Positions 26,537 through 34,591 of a DNA stretch of 64,000 nucleotides are shown here, piece after piece (position 1 is the stretch's first letter; each line of letters begins with the position of its first letter). Below the pieces are notes generated by a model, which had not been told where the DNA came from, made no database searches, and worked only from the letters and a program-made list of their open reading frames with translations. The stretch lies in the NCBI GenBank assembly GCA_016218155.1, contig JACREQ010000032.1, positions 124,001-188,000 on the forward strand, written 5' to 3'. A program made the translations under genes and the position numbers. Source of the stretch: Bacteroidia bacterium. Lineage in GTDB: Bacteria > Bacteroidota > Bacteroidia > Bacteroidales > GWA2-32-17.

Positions 26537-27175
26537 ATGAAAAAGTTATTTTTATTATTCGCAGTAGTTGCTGGTTTGTCTTATTTAGGTACTGCACAGG
26601 AAAACGAAACTGATTTTCGTGAAAAAGTCCAATTTGGTGGCAAAATAGGTTTAAATTACTCAAACGTATATGATGCAAGGGGAGAAGAATTTAATGCTGA
26701 TGCAAAATTTGGATTAGCAGCTGGTGGATTTGTGTCTATTCCATTAGGAAAATATTTAGGTGTTCAACCTGAAGTTTTATTTTCTCAAAAAGGATTTCAG
26801 GCAACAGGTGTAATTTTAGGTAGTACTTATAAATTTACTAGAACAACAAGTTACATTGATATACCTATATTTTTTGCATTTAAGCCCAGTGAATTTATTA
26901 CAATTCTTGGCGGTCCACAATATTCGTACTTAATAAAACAAAGAGATGTATTTGGAAATGCTACAACAAGTATTGCTCAAGAGCAAGAATTTGAGAACGA
27001 TAACATTCGCAAAAACACTATGTGCATTTTAATTGGAGCTGATTTTACAATAAAACATATTGTTATAGGTGCTAGGGCTGGATGGGATTTTCAGAATAAC
27101 ATCGGAGATGGAACATCAACAACTCCTCGATATAAAAATGTTTGGTATCAGGCAACTTTTGGTTACAGGTTTTAA
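26537..27175 (+). CDS. PorT-family-like outer membrane beta-barrel protein
   Basis: 212 residues with signal peptide (1-20, ending GTAQ). The rest shows the eight-stranded outer-membrane barrel pattern of Bacteroidota (FGGKIGLNYSNVY, GLAAGGFVSIPLGKYLGVQPEVLFSQKGF, SYIDIPIFFAFKP, ILGGPQYSYLI, ATFGYRF with terminal Phe). Such barrels are usually structural or of unknown function. It is 40 bp downstream of the lipoprotein gene and probably co-transcribed. Confidence 0.85.
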   Translation: MKKLFLLFAVVAGLSYLGTAQENETDFREKVQFGGKIGLNYSNVYDARGEEFNADAKFGLAAGGFVSIPLGKYLGVQPEVLFSQKGFQATGVILGSTYKFTRTTSYIDIPIFFAFKPSEFITILGGPQYSYLIKQRDVFGNATTSIAQEQEFENDNIRKNTMCILIGADFTIKHIVIGARAGWDFQNNIGDGTSTTPRYKNVWYQATFGYRF

Positions 27176-27279
27176 TGCCTAGCTTAATGAGCATTTGCGA
27201 AAATTGTTAGTTGGAAAAGCAAATGTTTATTAAGCAAAAAACAGAAAAGATAAATTAATTGTAATAACAAAAAAACATT

Positions 27280-27438
27280 ATGGGAAACCTACTTTATTTC
27301 ATAGCAGTAATTCTTCTAATATTTTGGGTGATCGGGTTCTTTGCATTCAGTGTAGGAAGCATAATACATATACTCCTCGTTATTGCACTTATTTCAGTAA
27401 TCCTACAAATTATTAGAGGTAAAAATTTTAACAAATAA
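27280..27438 (+). CDS. lmo0937-family small membrane protein (second copy)
   Basis: 52 residues: starts MGNLLYFIAVILLIFWVIGF, then FAFSVGS-IIHILLVIALISVILQII and GKNFNK. Two TM helices around a Ser/Gly turn; a clear paralogue of the protein at 8973. It lies 104 bp after the barrel gene and 23 bp before the YtxH gene. Confidence 0.8.
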   Translation: MGNLLYFIAVILLIFWVIGFFAFSVGSIIHILLVIALISVILQIIRGKNFNK

Positions 27439-27461
27439 TCTTATAAAAAAACAATTTAAAA

Positions 27462-27719
27462 ATGGAAAATTCAAACAGTTCAATCAAAGTAATTGGAGCG
27501 TTATTGATAGGCGCTGCAGTTGGTGGTGCATTAGGTATTTTATTTGCTCCAGCAAAAGGTTCAGACACTCGTAAAAAAATTTTAAAAAAGGGTGGTGATT
27601 ATACAGATGAAGTTAAAGATAAATTTAATGAATTTATTGAAGAGATCACTGAGAAATTTGAAAAAGTAAAGGAAGATGCTGCGGATTATGCTGAACAACA
27701 AAAGGCAAAATCTGAATAA
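27462..27719 (+). CDS. YtxH domain protein
   Basis: 85 residues. N-terminal glycine-rich TM helix ([30 protein letters not shown]) followed by a charged amphipathic helix (about 35-80), the standard YtxH layout. YtxH proteins are general-stress proteins in Firmicutes and are frequent beside YqjE- and CsbD-type genes here. Molecular role unknown. Confidence 0.9.
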   Translation: MENSNSSIKVIGALLIGAAVGGALGILFAPAKGSDTRKKILKKGGDYTDEVKDKFNEFIEEITEKFEKVKEDAADYAEQQKAKSE

Positions 27720-27734
27720 TATAATAGTTAGAAT

Positions 27735-27761
27735 TACTCTGAGACTTTTTTTCTCAGGGTA
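27735..27761 (+). terminator. Hairpin after the YtxH gene
   Basis: TACTCTGAGA and TCTCAGGGTA form a 10-bp stem (one G-U pair) around a T-rich loop. No T run follows on the plus strand, so termination is possible but not assured. It lies between the YtxH and YqjE-like genes. Confidence 0.45.
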
Positions 27762-27820
27762 TTCTAGCTGCTATTATTGTTAGTAAAAGCAACGATGTTT
27801 TAACCAATTATAAAAAAAAT

Positions 27821-28162
27821 ATGGAAGATAATGCAAAATTAGTCGAAACACTATTAAAAAAAGCGACAGAATATGCTAAAACAAGTTATGAATTAGCTAA
27901 ACTTAAAGCACTTGATAAGATTTCAGATATTTCATCTATTTTAATAGTAAATTCATCAGTAATGTTATTTTTTGCCTCTTTCCTGATATTTTTAAATTTT
28001 GGAATTTCATTTTGGTTAGGAGAAATTTTAGGTAAAATATATTATGGGTTCTTTGTTGTAGCGGCTTTCTATGTTTTAATAGGAATAATATTACAAATCT
28101 TTTTTAATAAATGTTTAAAAAAACGTATTCGCAATTTTATAATTAAACAAGCGCTTAAATAA
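27821..28162 (+). CDS. YqjE / holin superfamily III-like membrane protein
   Basis: 113 residues. A polar N-terminal helix (YAKTSYELAKLKALDKISDISS) is followed by two TM helices (about 42-62 and 72-94) and a basic tail. This matches the YqjE/'phage holin family' layout (PF07332-like), usually found next to YtxH genes and DUF883-type proteins. It is not a phage gene here. It overlaps nothing and lies 8 bp before the next gene. Confidence 0.7.
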   Translation: MEDNAKLVETLLKKATEYAKTSYELAKLKALDKISDISSILIVNSSVMLFFASFLIFLNFGISFWLGEILGKIYYGFFVVAAFYVLIGIILQIFFNKCLKKRIRNFIIKQALK

Positions 28163-28170
28163 TTGTTATT

Positions 28171-28554
28171 ATGCAAAAAAGAACTTCAACTACTGACCTT
28201 AAGGATGCCATTCAACTTTTAGAATTTGAGCAAACTATTAAATTAGAACTTTTAAAAGAACAATTTCATATTACTTATGAAAGTTTAAAGCCAGTAAATA
28301 TTATTAAAAATACAATAAGGGACGTTGTTAAGTCACCTAATTTAGTTGAAAATGTATTAGGTACAGTTATCGGCATGGCTACCGGATATGTTTCAAAAAA
28401 AATATTTATAGGTACTTCAGGTAATGTTTTCAGAAACCTATTAGGTTCCTTGATACAATTTGGAGTAACAACTGTTGTTTCAAAAAATTCGGATGCAATA
28501 AAATCAGTAGGTCAGAATTTGATAAATAGTGTTTTCAAAAAAAGAGAGCAGTAA
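28171..28554 (+). CDS. Hypothetical protein next to YqjE-like gene
   Basis: 127 residues. Polar N-terminal third with a helix (LEFEQTIKLELLKEQFHITYESLKP), then Gly-rich moderately hydrophobic segments (LGTVIGMATGYVSKKIFIG; LLGSLIQFGVTTVV) that could associate with membrane. It occupies the place of the small protein that often follows YqjE in Bacteroidota stress clusters. I do not recognise a named family. Confidence 0.65.
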   Translation: MQKRTSTTDLKDAIQLLEFEQTIKLELLKEQFHITYESLKPVNIIKNTIRDVVKSPNLVENVLGTVIGMATGYVSKKIFIGTSGNVFRNLLGSLIQFGVTTVVSKNSDAIKSVGQNLINSVFKKREQ

Positions 28555-28565
28555 AATCTTTTAAT

Positions 28566-29672
28566 GTGAATATAGATAAAGATTTTAAAATGCCTTTTTA
28601 TATTAAGGCAACAATATTTTTAATAGGCTTATTTGCCTTAATTGCCATATTGTATATCCTTCAAGGCATTATTGTGCCTATTGTATTTTCTTTAATTATT
28701 GCTATAGTATTACACCCTATAGTTAATTTTCTTGTTCTTAAAAAATTTAACAGAGTTTTAGCAATTGTTATAACTTTAAGTTTTACCTTTATTATAATTT
28801 CTGCATTTAGTGCTCTTATATTTTCACAATTAAGTAGGTTTAGCGATTCGTGGCCTGTATTAGTTGATAAAATAACATTGCTTTTAAATCAAACCAGTAC
28901 CTGGGCATCAGGTTATTTTGATATTAACCCAATAAAAATTCAGGAATGGATATTAAAAACAAAAGCAGAACTAGTTAATTCAAGTAGTGCAGCAATTGGA
29001 AAAACATTACTAACAATAGGTAATAGTATAGTAGTATTGTTTTTGGTACCTGTTTATGTTTTTATGTTATTATTTTATCATCCTTTATTAATCGATTTTA
29101 TTCGTAAGCTTTTCGTATCCACTAATCAAGGTAAACTCAGTGAAATAATCTCACAAATTAAAACAGTAATTCAACACTACCTTATAGGATTAGTCATAGA
29201 ATTTGTTATTGTAGCGATACTAAATTCTATTGCACTATTATTACTTGGTATTGATTATGCCATTTTGTTAGGTATTATTGGGGCTTTGCTTAATCTTGTT
29301 CCTTATGTTGGAGGATTAGTTGGAGTAGCATTGCCAATGACGATCGCCTTAGCAACAAAAGATACCGCATGGTATGCTATTTACGTTCTTATCTGTTATT
29401 ATATAATTCAATTAATTGATAATAATTATTTAGTGCCCAAAATTGTTGCTTCAAAAGTAAAAATAAATGCACTATTCTCAATAATAGTTGTAATTGCAGG
29501 AAATGCTCTTTGGGGTATTACTGGTATGTTTTTATCAATTCCACTCCTTGCTATTATAAAACTAATTTTCGATCATATTGAACCATTAAAGCCTTGGGGA
29601 TTTTTGTTAGGAGATACAATGCCTCCAATTTTAAAAATTAAACCAATTTTTAAGAAAAAAACAGCTAAATAG
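28566..29672 (+). CDS. AI-2E family transporter (TqsA/PerM-like)
   Basis: 368 residues from GTG 28566; the ATG at 28590 is an alternative start eight codons in. About eight TM helices with the family layout: paired N-terminal helices (IAILYILQGIIVPIVFSLIIAIVLHPIVNFL), a soluble segment, then GALLNLVPYVGGLVGVALPM and a C-terminal DNNYLVPKIVASKVKINALFSIIVVIAGNALWGITGMFLSIPLLAIIK. The family exports varied substrates; AI-2 export is not implied. It lies 11 bp after the preceding gene, in the same run. Confidence 0.9.
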   Translation: MNIDKDFKMPFYIKATIFLIGLFALIAILYILQGIIVPIVFSLIIAIVLHPIVNFLVLKKFNRVLAIVITLSFTFIIISAFSALIFSQLSRFSDSWPVLVDKITLLLNQTSTWASGYFDINPIKIQEWILKTKAELVNSSSAAIGKTLLTIGNSIVVLFLVPVYVFMLLFYHPLLIDFIRKLFVSTNQGKLSEIISQIKTVIQHYLIGLVIEFVIVAILNSIALLLLGIDYAILLGIIGALLNLVPYVGGLVGVALPMTIALATKDTAWYAIYVLICYYIIQLIDNNYLVPKIVASKVKINALFSIIVVIAGNALWGITGMFLSIPLLAIIKLIFDHIEPLKPWGFLLGDTMPPILKIKPIFKKKTAK

Positions 29673-29696
29673 TATATAATAATATATGCATAACAA

Positions 29697-30374
29697 ATGA
29701 AAAATATAATAGTTTCGTCAGAATTTGATAATAATGTTTCAAAAGAGCATTTTGTTGATTCAAGTGACCTTCCAGCAGTTCTAGTCGTAACTCCATATTC
29801 AAATGAAGAGTCTGATATAGCACTATATTCACGTAATTTAATTAAAATTATTAACGAAAAATTTATTAATTTAATTTCTGTTCAGGTTTGTGCGTTAGAA
29901 ATAGGGAATAAAAAACATTTGTACTCCAATGAGGTTAAGTACATAATTAATACTTCTTTAGTTGAAGAATATGTAAAATTAGCAATAAATATAAATAATG
30001 AAGAACATTTAAAAATTATTCTATTACAATATGAATTAGTATTATTTATAGCACAGGAAAAAGCTTTTATTCAATTTCTATACGAGGTATCAAAACCAGT
30101 TATTATTTTTTTTCATACTGTATTACCAAACCCAGACGAAGAATTAAAATCAAAAATTAAAAATATAGTAGATGTTTGTGAATCCATAATAGTATTTAAT
30201 AATATTTCGTTTGAAATATTATTAAACCAATATGATGTTCCTGGAATAAAGATTTATTTATATCAAATAAATAATTCTTGTACATATTGTTTTAACATTG
30301 AAAATGCAAATATGCATCTAAATCAGGAGGCTGGATCGGCAATTAGTTATCTTATGAAAAGGTTAGCATTTTAA
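29697..30374 (+). CDS. Glycosyltransferase-like protein, N-terminal domain only
   Basis: 225 residues resembling the N-terminal Rossmann half of GT4-type glycosyltransferases: PAVLVVTPYSNEESDIALYSRNLIKII, a central ILLQYELVLFI (usually 'LQHEFGIFGG'), KPVIIFFHTVLPNPDEELKSKI and ...ESIIVFNNISFEILLNQYDVPGIKI. The protein ends where the family's Ile-Pro-His-Gly stretch and the entire donor-binding C-terminal domain (with the E-x7-E motif) should follow. In place of His in LQHE it has Tyr. It is therefore either a degenerated enzyme or a stand-alone domain without transferase activity. Confidence 0.55.
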   Translation: MKNIIVSSEFDNNVSKEHFVDSSDLPAVLVVTPYSNEESDIALYSRNLIKIINEKFINLISVQVCALEIGNKKHLYSNEVKYIINTSLVEEYVKLAININNEEHLKIILLQYELVLFIAQEKAFIQFLYEVSKPVIIFFHTVLPNPDEELKSKIKNIVDVCESIIVFNNISFEILLNQYDVPGIKIYLYQINNSCTYCFNIENANMHLNQEAGSAISYLMKRLAF

Positions 30375-30428
30375 AAGCATAACAATTATTAAAAATTAAC
30401 TTTAGTTAAAATTTTGTTTCACATTAAA

Positions 30429-30496
30429 ATGTGTGAATGATGTAACTATTTTCCTTAATTATGTAATGCTTTTTCCTTCCAAATCTGGTAGGTTTG
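30429..30496 (+). promoter_or_regulatory. Shared 21-bp direct-repeat promoter, copy G
   Basis: TGTGAAT at 30432, ATGTAAC at 30440 and ATGTAAT at 30461 (21 bp apart), GTTTG at 30492 in TAGGTTTG, the only copy with a perfect TAnnTTTG -7 element. No GTGAA/TTCAC inverted repeat. The gene starts at 30543; the Usp genes follow. Confidence 0.75.
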
Positions 30497-30542
30497 TTTA
30501 AGAATATATTAAAACATATATGATTAATCAAATTTTAAAAAC

Positions 30543-30758
30543 ATGAAAAATTCATTTTACTTTCTTGCTGTATTCACTATTTTTTTATGGCTTATTTTAT
30601 TTCTCGGATTTAATACCAATAATGGTATTCATCTTTTACTATTAATTGCTGGCATTATGGTTATTATTAGAATTGGATTTGACAGCGAATTTTCAATCAG
30701 TAAAATAAGAAAGTATAAATACTTTAAGTTTGACACAGTTAAAAAATTTTTAACATAA
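30543..30758 (+). CDS. Small two-TM membrane protein
   Basis: 71 residues: two hydrophobic helices (about 5-24 and 29-45) around GFNTNNGIH, then a basic tail (KIRKYKYFKFDTVKKFL). The layout recalls the lmo0937 proteins, but the sequence is different. It is the first gene after promoter copy G and precedes three universal stress genes by 30 bp. No family recognised. Confidence 0.6.
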   Translation: MKNSFYFLAVFTIFLWLILFLGFNTNNGIHLLLLIAGIMVIIRIGFDSEFSISKIRKYKYFKFDTVKKFLT

Positions 30759-30788
30759 TAAAGAAAATTAACCTCAAAAACAAATATT

Positions 30789-31274
30789 ATGAAAACAAAT
30801 AAAATGAAAAAGGTTTTAATTGCTTTAGATTATAATGATACTGCACAAAAAGTTGCAGAAGAAGGATTCGCACTAGCAAAAACTATTGGATCTGAAGTCA
30901 TTTTAATTCATGTGATTTTAGATGCTGTAAATTATACATCAACAGGACATATAACAATAATGGGGTTTGCCGGAAATATGGATATAGCATCAATACCTAT
31001 GGATAGTGTTGAAGGTTTAAAAAAAGCGTCGCAACATTTTCTTGATAAATCAAAACAGCATCTTGGTGATGATTCAATTAAAACTGTAATAAAGGAGGGT
31101 GATTTTGCTGAAACTATATTAAAAGCAGCAAAAGATCTAAAAGTAGATGTTATTGTAATGGGATCACATAGTCAAAAGTGGTTGGAAAATATTGTTATGG
31201 GAAGTGTTACAGAAAAAGTATTACGTAATACTTTAATTCCATTATATATAATTCCTACAAAAAAGCAGAAATAA
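30789..31274 (+). CDS. Universal stress protein (UspA family), tandem copy 1
   Basis: 161 residues, one Usp domain: KKVLIALDYNDTAQKVAEEGFALAKTIGSEVILIHV at the N terminus and DVIVMGSHSQKWLENIVMGSVTEKVLRNTLIPLYIIP at the C terminus. The nucleotide-binding motif is G-x2-S-x9-GS, with Ser in place of the second Gly, so ATP binding is likely but not certain. First of three tandem paralogues that share the WLEN(I/L)VMGSVTEK(V/L)L end. Usp proteins act in general stress survival. Confidence 0.93.
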   Translation: MKTNKMKKVLIALDYNDTAQKVAEEGFALAKTIGSEVILIHVILDAVNYTSTGHITIMGFAGNMDIASIPMDSVEGLKKASQHFLDKSKQHLGDDSIKTVIKEGDFAETILKAAKDLKVDVIVMGSHSQKWLENIVMGSVTEKVLRNTLIPLYIIPTKKQK

Positions 31275-31298
31275 AAAAAATGATTAAAACAAAATACA

Positions 31299-31787
31299 AT
31301 GAAAATAAATAGCAAAGTATTAATTGCATTGGATTATGATTTTACAGCTCAAAAAATTGCAGAAACCGGATTTGTCATGGCAAAAGAAATGGGTGCTGAA
31401 ATAATACTTCTGCATTTAATTACAGATAAAACATATTATACTGCTCTTGAATATACCCCCATCAAAAAACTAATGGGTTTCAGTATGGCAGATACAAGTG
31501 ATTTATTTGAAAAAAATGGTCTTAAAAAAACAATGATACATTTTCTGGAAAAAACAAAAGAACATCTTGCAGATGAAACTATTCAAATACTTGTAAAGGA
31601 GGGAGATTTTGCAGAAACAATATTAAAAACGGCAATAGAAAAAGATGTTGATATTATTGTTATTGGCTCTCATAGTCGGAAATGGTTAGAGAATATTGTT
31701 ATGGGAAGTGTAACTGAAAAATTATTAAGACTGACCACCATTCCTCTTTATATTATTCCTACAAAAAAACACAATTTGTTTGATTAA
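31299..31787 (+). CDS. Universal stress protein (UspA family), tandem copy 2
   Basis: 162 residues with the same domain: SKVLIALDYDFTAQKIAETGFVMAKEMGAEIILLHL and VIGSHSRKWLENIVMGSVTEKLLRLTTIPLYIIP. The middle segment (about 45-80) differs most from copies 1 and 3. It lies 24 bp after copy 1, so it is probably co-transcribed from promoter copy G. Confidence 0.93.
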   Translation: MKINSKVLIALDYDFTAQKIAETGFVMAKEMGAEIILLHLITDKTYYTALEYTPIKKLMGFSMADTSDLFEKNGLKKTMIHFLEKTKEHLADETIQILVKEGDFAETILKTAIEKDVDIIVIGSHSRKWLENIVMGSVTEKLLRLTTIPLYIIPTKKHNLFD

Positions 31788-31840
31788 AAACATTAATAAA
31801 GAATATTTAATTAATCAAATATATTACAACAACAATAAAT

Positions 31841-32296
31841 ATGAAAGTAAATAAAATAAAAAAAGTGTTGATAGCTCTTGATTATGGTCCAACTGCTAAA
31901 AAGGTTGCTGAGACCGGATTCTCATTAGCTAAATCAATTGGAGCCGAAATAATTTTGATTCATGTTGTAGTTGAATATGTTTACTATTCAATAGGATATC
32001 TGAGTATGGGTCCAATGCAATTAGACAGTATTGGTGAATTGAATGAAGCGTCTCAAAAATTTCTTGATAAAACAAAGAAGCATTTAGGTGATGATACAAT
32101 TCAAACTATTATAAAAGAAGGCGACTTTGCTGATTCTATTTTACTGGCTGCAAAAGAATCGCATGCTGATTTAATTGTTATGGGTACTCTTAGTCAGAAA
32201 TGGTTGGAGAACCTTGTTATGGGAAGTGTAACAGAAAAGGTTTTACGTCATACAACTAAACCTCTATTTATAATTCCGACTAAAAATAACAGGTAA
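31841..32296 (+). CDS. Universal stress protein (UspA family), tandem copy 3
   Basis: 151 residues: KKVLIALDYGPTAKKVAETGFSLAKSIGAEIILIHV and IVMGTLSQKWLENLVMGSVTEKVLRHTTKPLFIIP. It is closer to copy 1 in the KEGDFAxSIL segment and shorter in the variable middle part. The first motif Gly-Ser is Gly-Thr here. Its stop is followed after one base by a truncated P-type ATPase reading frame. Confidence 0.93.
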   Translation: MKVNKIKKVLIALDYGPTAKKVAETGFSLAKSIGAEIILIHVVVEYVYYSIGYLSMGPMQLDSIGELNEASQKFLDKTKKHLGDDTIQTIIKEGDFADSILLAAKESHADLIVMGTLSQKWLENLVMGSVTEKVLRHTTKPLFIIPTKNNR

Positions 32297-32297
32297 A

Positions 32298-32639
32298 TTG
32301 AACTCTAATATTGCATTAAAGGAGTACAAGGGACTTAGTGCCGGTAAGGCTAGAGAAAAGCTACTGGCAGAAGGTTATAACAATTTACCATCTTCAAAAC
32401 CAAAAAACTTTTTTTCAATAGCTCTTAAAGTAGTTAAAGAGCCTATGTTTATACTTTTAGTTGCCTGTGGAGCTCTTTATCTATTTTTGGGTGATGTGCA
32501 AGAAGGATTAATGCTTTTAGGTTTCGTATTTGTAATAATGGGAATTGAGTTTTTTCAAGAAAAGAAAACTGAAAAAACTCTAGATGCATTAAAGGATAAT
32601 CTGTTGTTTAACTGGATTATTAAGTATCATTTGGTTTGA
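32298..32639 (+). pseudogene. P-type cation ATPase remnant (N-terminal 100 residues)
   Basis: A TTG-started 113-residue frame encodes the start of a P-type ATPase: YKGLSAGKAREKLLAEGYNNLPSSKPKNFFS, then TM1-TM2 (EPMFILLVACGALYLFLGDVQEGLMLLGFVFVIMGIEFFQE) and KKTEKTLDALKD. Homology ends there; the last residues (NLLFNWIIKYHLV) are unrelated and the gene stops. The actuator, phosphorylation (DKTGT) and remaining TM regions, normally more than 700 residues, are absent from the window. No insertion sequence marks the break. This is a deletion remnant. Confidence 0.8.
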
Positions 32640-32699
32640 GATATATAAGCTTTTCAAACTTAAGCAAAGAATGCCATTCTAACATAATACAATAATCAA

Positions 32700-33590
32700 A
32701 TGACCTTTGTAGACTATTATAAAGTATTAGGTGTTACAAAAACGTCAACTCCTAAAGACATTAAAAATGCTTACAGAAAATTGGCCAGAAAATATCATCC
32801 TGATTTAAATCCTAATGATAAAAAGGCAAAAGCTAATTTTCAGCAGGTAAACGAGGCTAATGAGGTGCTAAGTGATCCCAAAAAGCGCGAGAAATATGAT
32901 CAGTATGGAAATGATTGGCAGCATGCGGATGAATTTGAAAATACAAAACGAAGTCAAAAACAATATGCAAATACTAGTGGACAAAGAAATCAAGGACATC
33001 AATCTGGAGCTGATTTCTCAGATTTTTTTGAATCAATGTTTGGCGGGTCGTCAGGTGGTATGGGTAGAGGTAGACAGGCAAAATACAAAGGAGAAGATTA
33101 TAATGCAGAATTGCATATAGATTTTATCGATACATATAGGACTCATAAACAAACATTAACTGTTAACCAGGAAAAAATAAGAATTACAATTCCGGCAGGT
33201 ATTGAAAACAAACAAACAATTAAAATTACAGGACATGGAAGTAATGGGGTTAATGGTGGACCAAATGGTGATTTATTCATAACATTTCTAATTGTAAATA
33301 ATACAAAGTTTAAGAGAATTGAAAATAATTTACATGCTTCTGAAGATTTAGATTTATTTACTGCAGTTTTAGGTGGTGAAATAACAATTGACACATTGGA
33401 TGGAAAAGTAAAACTAAATGTGAAACCAGAAACTCAAAATGGTAGTATTATAAAGCTAAAAGGAAAAGGATTTCCTGTTTATAAAAATGAGGGGCAATTT
33501 GGAGATTTATATTTAACATATAACATTAAAATTCCAACAAACTTAACAGATCAGCAAAAAGCATTATTTGAAGAGTTATCTAAAAGTTGA
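32700..33590 (+). CDS. DnaJ C-terminal domain co-chaperone (CbpA-like)
   Basis: 296 residues. J domain (5-67) with intact HPD (KYHPDLN), a Gly/Ser-rich linker with [12 protein letters not shown] (about 95-120), no zinc-finger repeats, then the substrate-binding C-terminal domains (about 130-290; [67 protein letters not shown]). This is the CbpA (class B) layout: it stimulates DnaK. It starts 60 bp after the ATPase remnant. The stress context is consistent with its role. Confidence 0.93.
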   Translation: MTFVDYYKVLGVTKTSTPKDIKNAYRKLARKYHPDLNPNDKKAKANFQQVNEANEVLSDPKKREKYDQYGNDWQHADEFENTKRSQKQYANTSGQRNQGHQSGADFSDFFESMFGGSSGGMGRGRQAKYKGEDYNAELHIDFIDTYRTHKQTLTVNQEKIRITIPAGIENKQTIKITGHGSNGVNGGPNGDLFITFLIVNNTKFKRIENNLHASEDLDLFTAVLGGEITIDTLDGKVKLNVKPETQNGSIIKLKGKGFPVYKNEGQFGDLYLTYNIKIPTNLTDQQKALFEELSKS

Positions 33591-33776
33591 TTGAAGTTAC
33601 ATATACAATTTATATAAGGACTAAATGGAAATAAGTGGAATCAATAAGCGCTTCTTATACTCCTGATTGGATTCGAAGGAAGGCAGAGTGTTAAATGTTT
33701 ATTTATTCGAAATTCGAATTGCCTAAGCTAAGTGTAGGACTGGAAATTGGATTTTATTAGTTAATAGATGGCAAAA

Positions 33777-33865
33777 AGTATGATGTCATTCAGAACTCCG
33801 CTGCGGCGGAGTGAAGAATCTGGTACGTGTCTAGATTCTTCGCTTTGCTCAGAATGACATACTGC
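33777..33865. repeat. Large imperfect palindrome of the GTCATTC/GAATGAC type
   Basis: Outer arms ATG-TCATTC / GAATGACAT flank a GC-rich patch (CTCCGCTGCGGCGGAG, itself a palindrome) and perfect inner arms GAAGAATCT (33813) and AGATTCTTC (33833). The 'TCATTC...GAAGAATCT' core is a dispersed intergenic repeat known from many bacterial genomes. It lies between convergent dnaJ-type and GGGP synthase genes and could also work as a two-way terminator. The preceding 33591-33776 shows nothing else recognisable. Confidence 0.65.
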
Positions 33866-33871
33866 TTATTT

Positions 33872-34591
33872 CTAGTTTTTTAAAACCTTTCCAAGTTTTT
33901 TTATAACAGTTTTATCTTTTTCTACTGCAGTGCCTATTACAGCAATGTCAGCTCCGGCTTTAAAAATTGAGTTTAATTGTTTGGCATCGTTAATTCCACC
34001 TCCAACAATTAAAGGTATTGAGACAGTTTTTTTTACTTCTTTAATTATTTCTTCTGAAACGGAATTGTTAGCTCCACTTCCTGCTTCAAGGTAAATAAGT
34101 TTTAACCCGAGCATTTCTCCCGCTAACGCAGTTGACTTTATTATGTCAATTTTTGAAGCAGGAATTGCTTTTGTATTGCTCATGTATTCTGTTGAAGAAA
34201 CCTTTCCTCCATTAATTAATATATATCCTGTGGGTATTGTTACCAGTTTATACTTTTTAATTACCGGTGCAGCATTAACGTGGTGACCAATTAAATATTC
34301 GGGATTTCTTCCTGAAATTAACGACAAAAGTAATAAGCCATCAGCATTTGGTGTGAGCTGAAACGGACTTCCGGGAAATAAAACAACAGGAATATTACAT
34401 GATTTTTTTATTTTCTCAACTAATTCGTCAATCGGTTCGGTAACTAAACTACCACCTACAAAAATAAAACTGAACCAATTTGCTTCAGCTTCTTTGGCAA
34501 GCTTTGCCGCCTCTATACCTGATGTTTTGTCAGGATCAATAAGCAAAGCCAGCTTTTTGTTTTTTGTAGTAAACTTAGAATATAGATTCAT
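33872..34591 (-). CDS. Geranylgeranylglyceryl phosphate synthase family protein (PcrB/GGGPS)
   Basis: 239 residues, TIM-barrel prenyltransferase. Motifs: LLIDPDKTSG at the N terminus, FIFVGGSLVT, VVLFPGSPFQLTPNADGLLLLSLISGRNPEYLIG, YLEAGSGANNSVS, LIVGGGINDAKQ and GADIAVIGTAVEKD. These bind glycerol-1-phosphate and the prenyl diphosphate. Bacteroidota carry this group of ether-lipid-like enzymes; the physiological product is not settled. Monocistronic, with its own promoter box. Confidence 0.9.
   Translation of the reverse strand: MNLYSKFTTKNKKLALLIDPDKTSGIEAAKLAKEAEANWFSFIFVGGSLVTEPIDELVEKIKKSCNIPVVLFPGSPFQLTPNADGLLLLSLISGRNPEYLIGHHVNAAPVIKKYKLVTIPTGYILINGGKVSSTEYMSNTKAIPASKIDIIKSTALAGEMLGLKLIYLEAGSGANNSVSEEIIKEVKKTVSIPLIVGGGINDAKQLNSIFKAGADIAVIGTAVEKDKTVIKKLGKVLKN

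Noticed and set aside
27821-28162. Phage holin gene
   Set aside because: The YqjE-like layout is holin-like in name only; no phage genes are nearby and the context is a stress gene cluster.
33777-33865. tRNA or structured RNA gene
   Set aside because: The palindrome has no cloverleaf geometry and fits a dispersed intergenic repeat.
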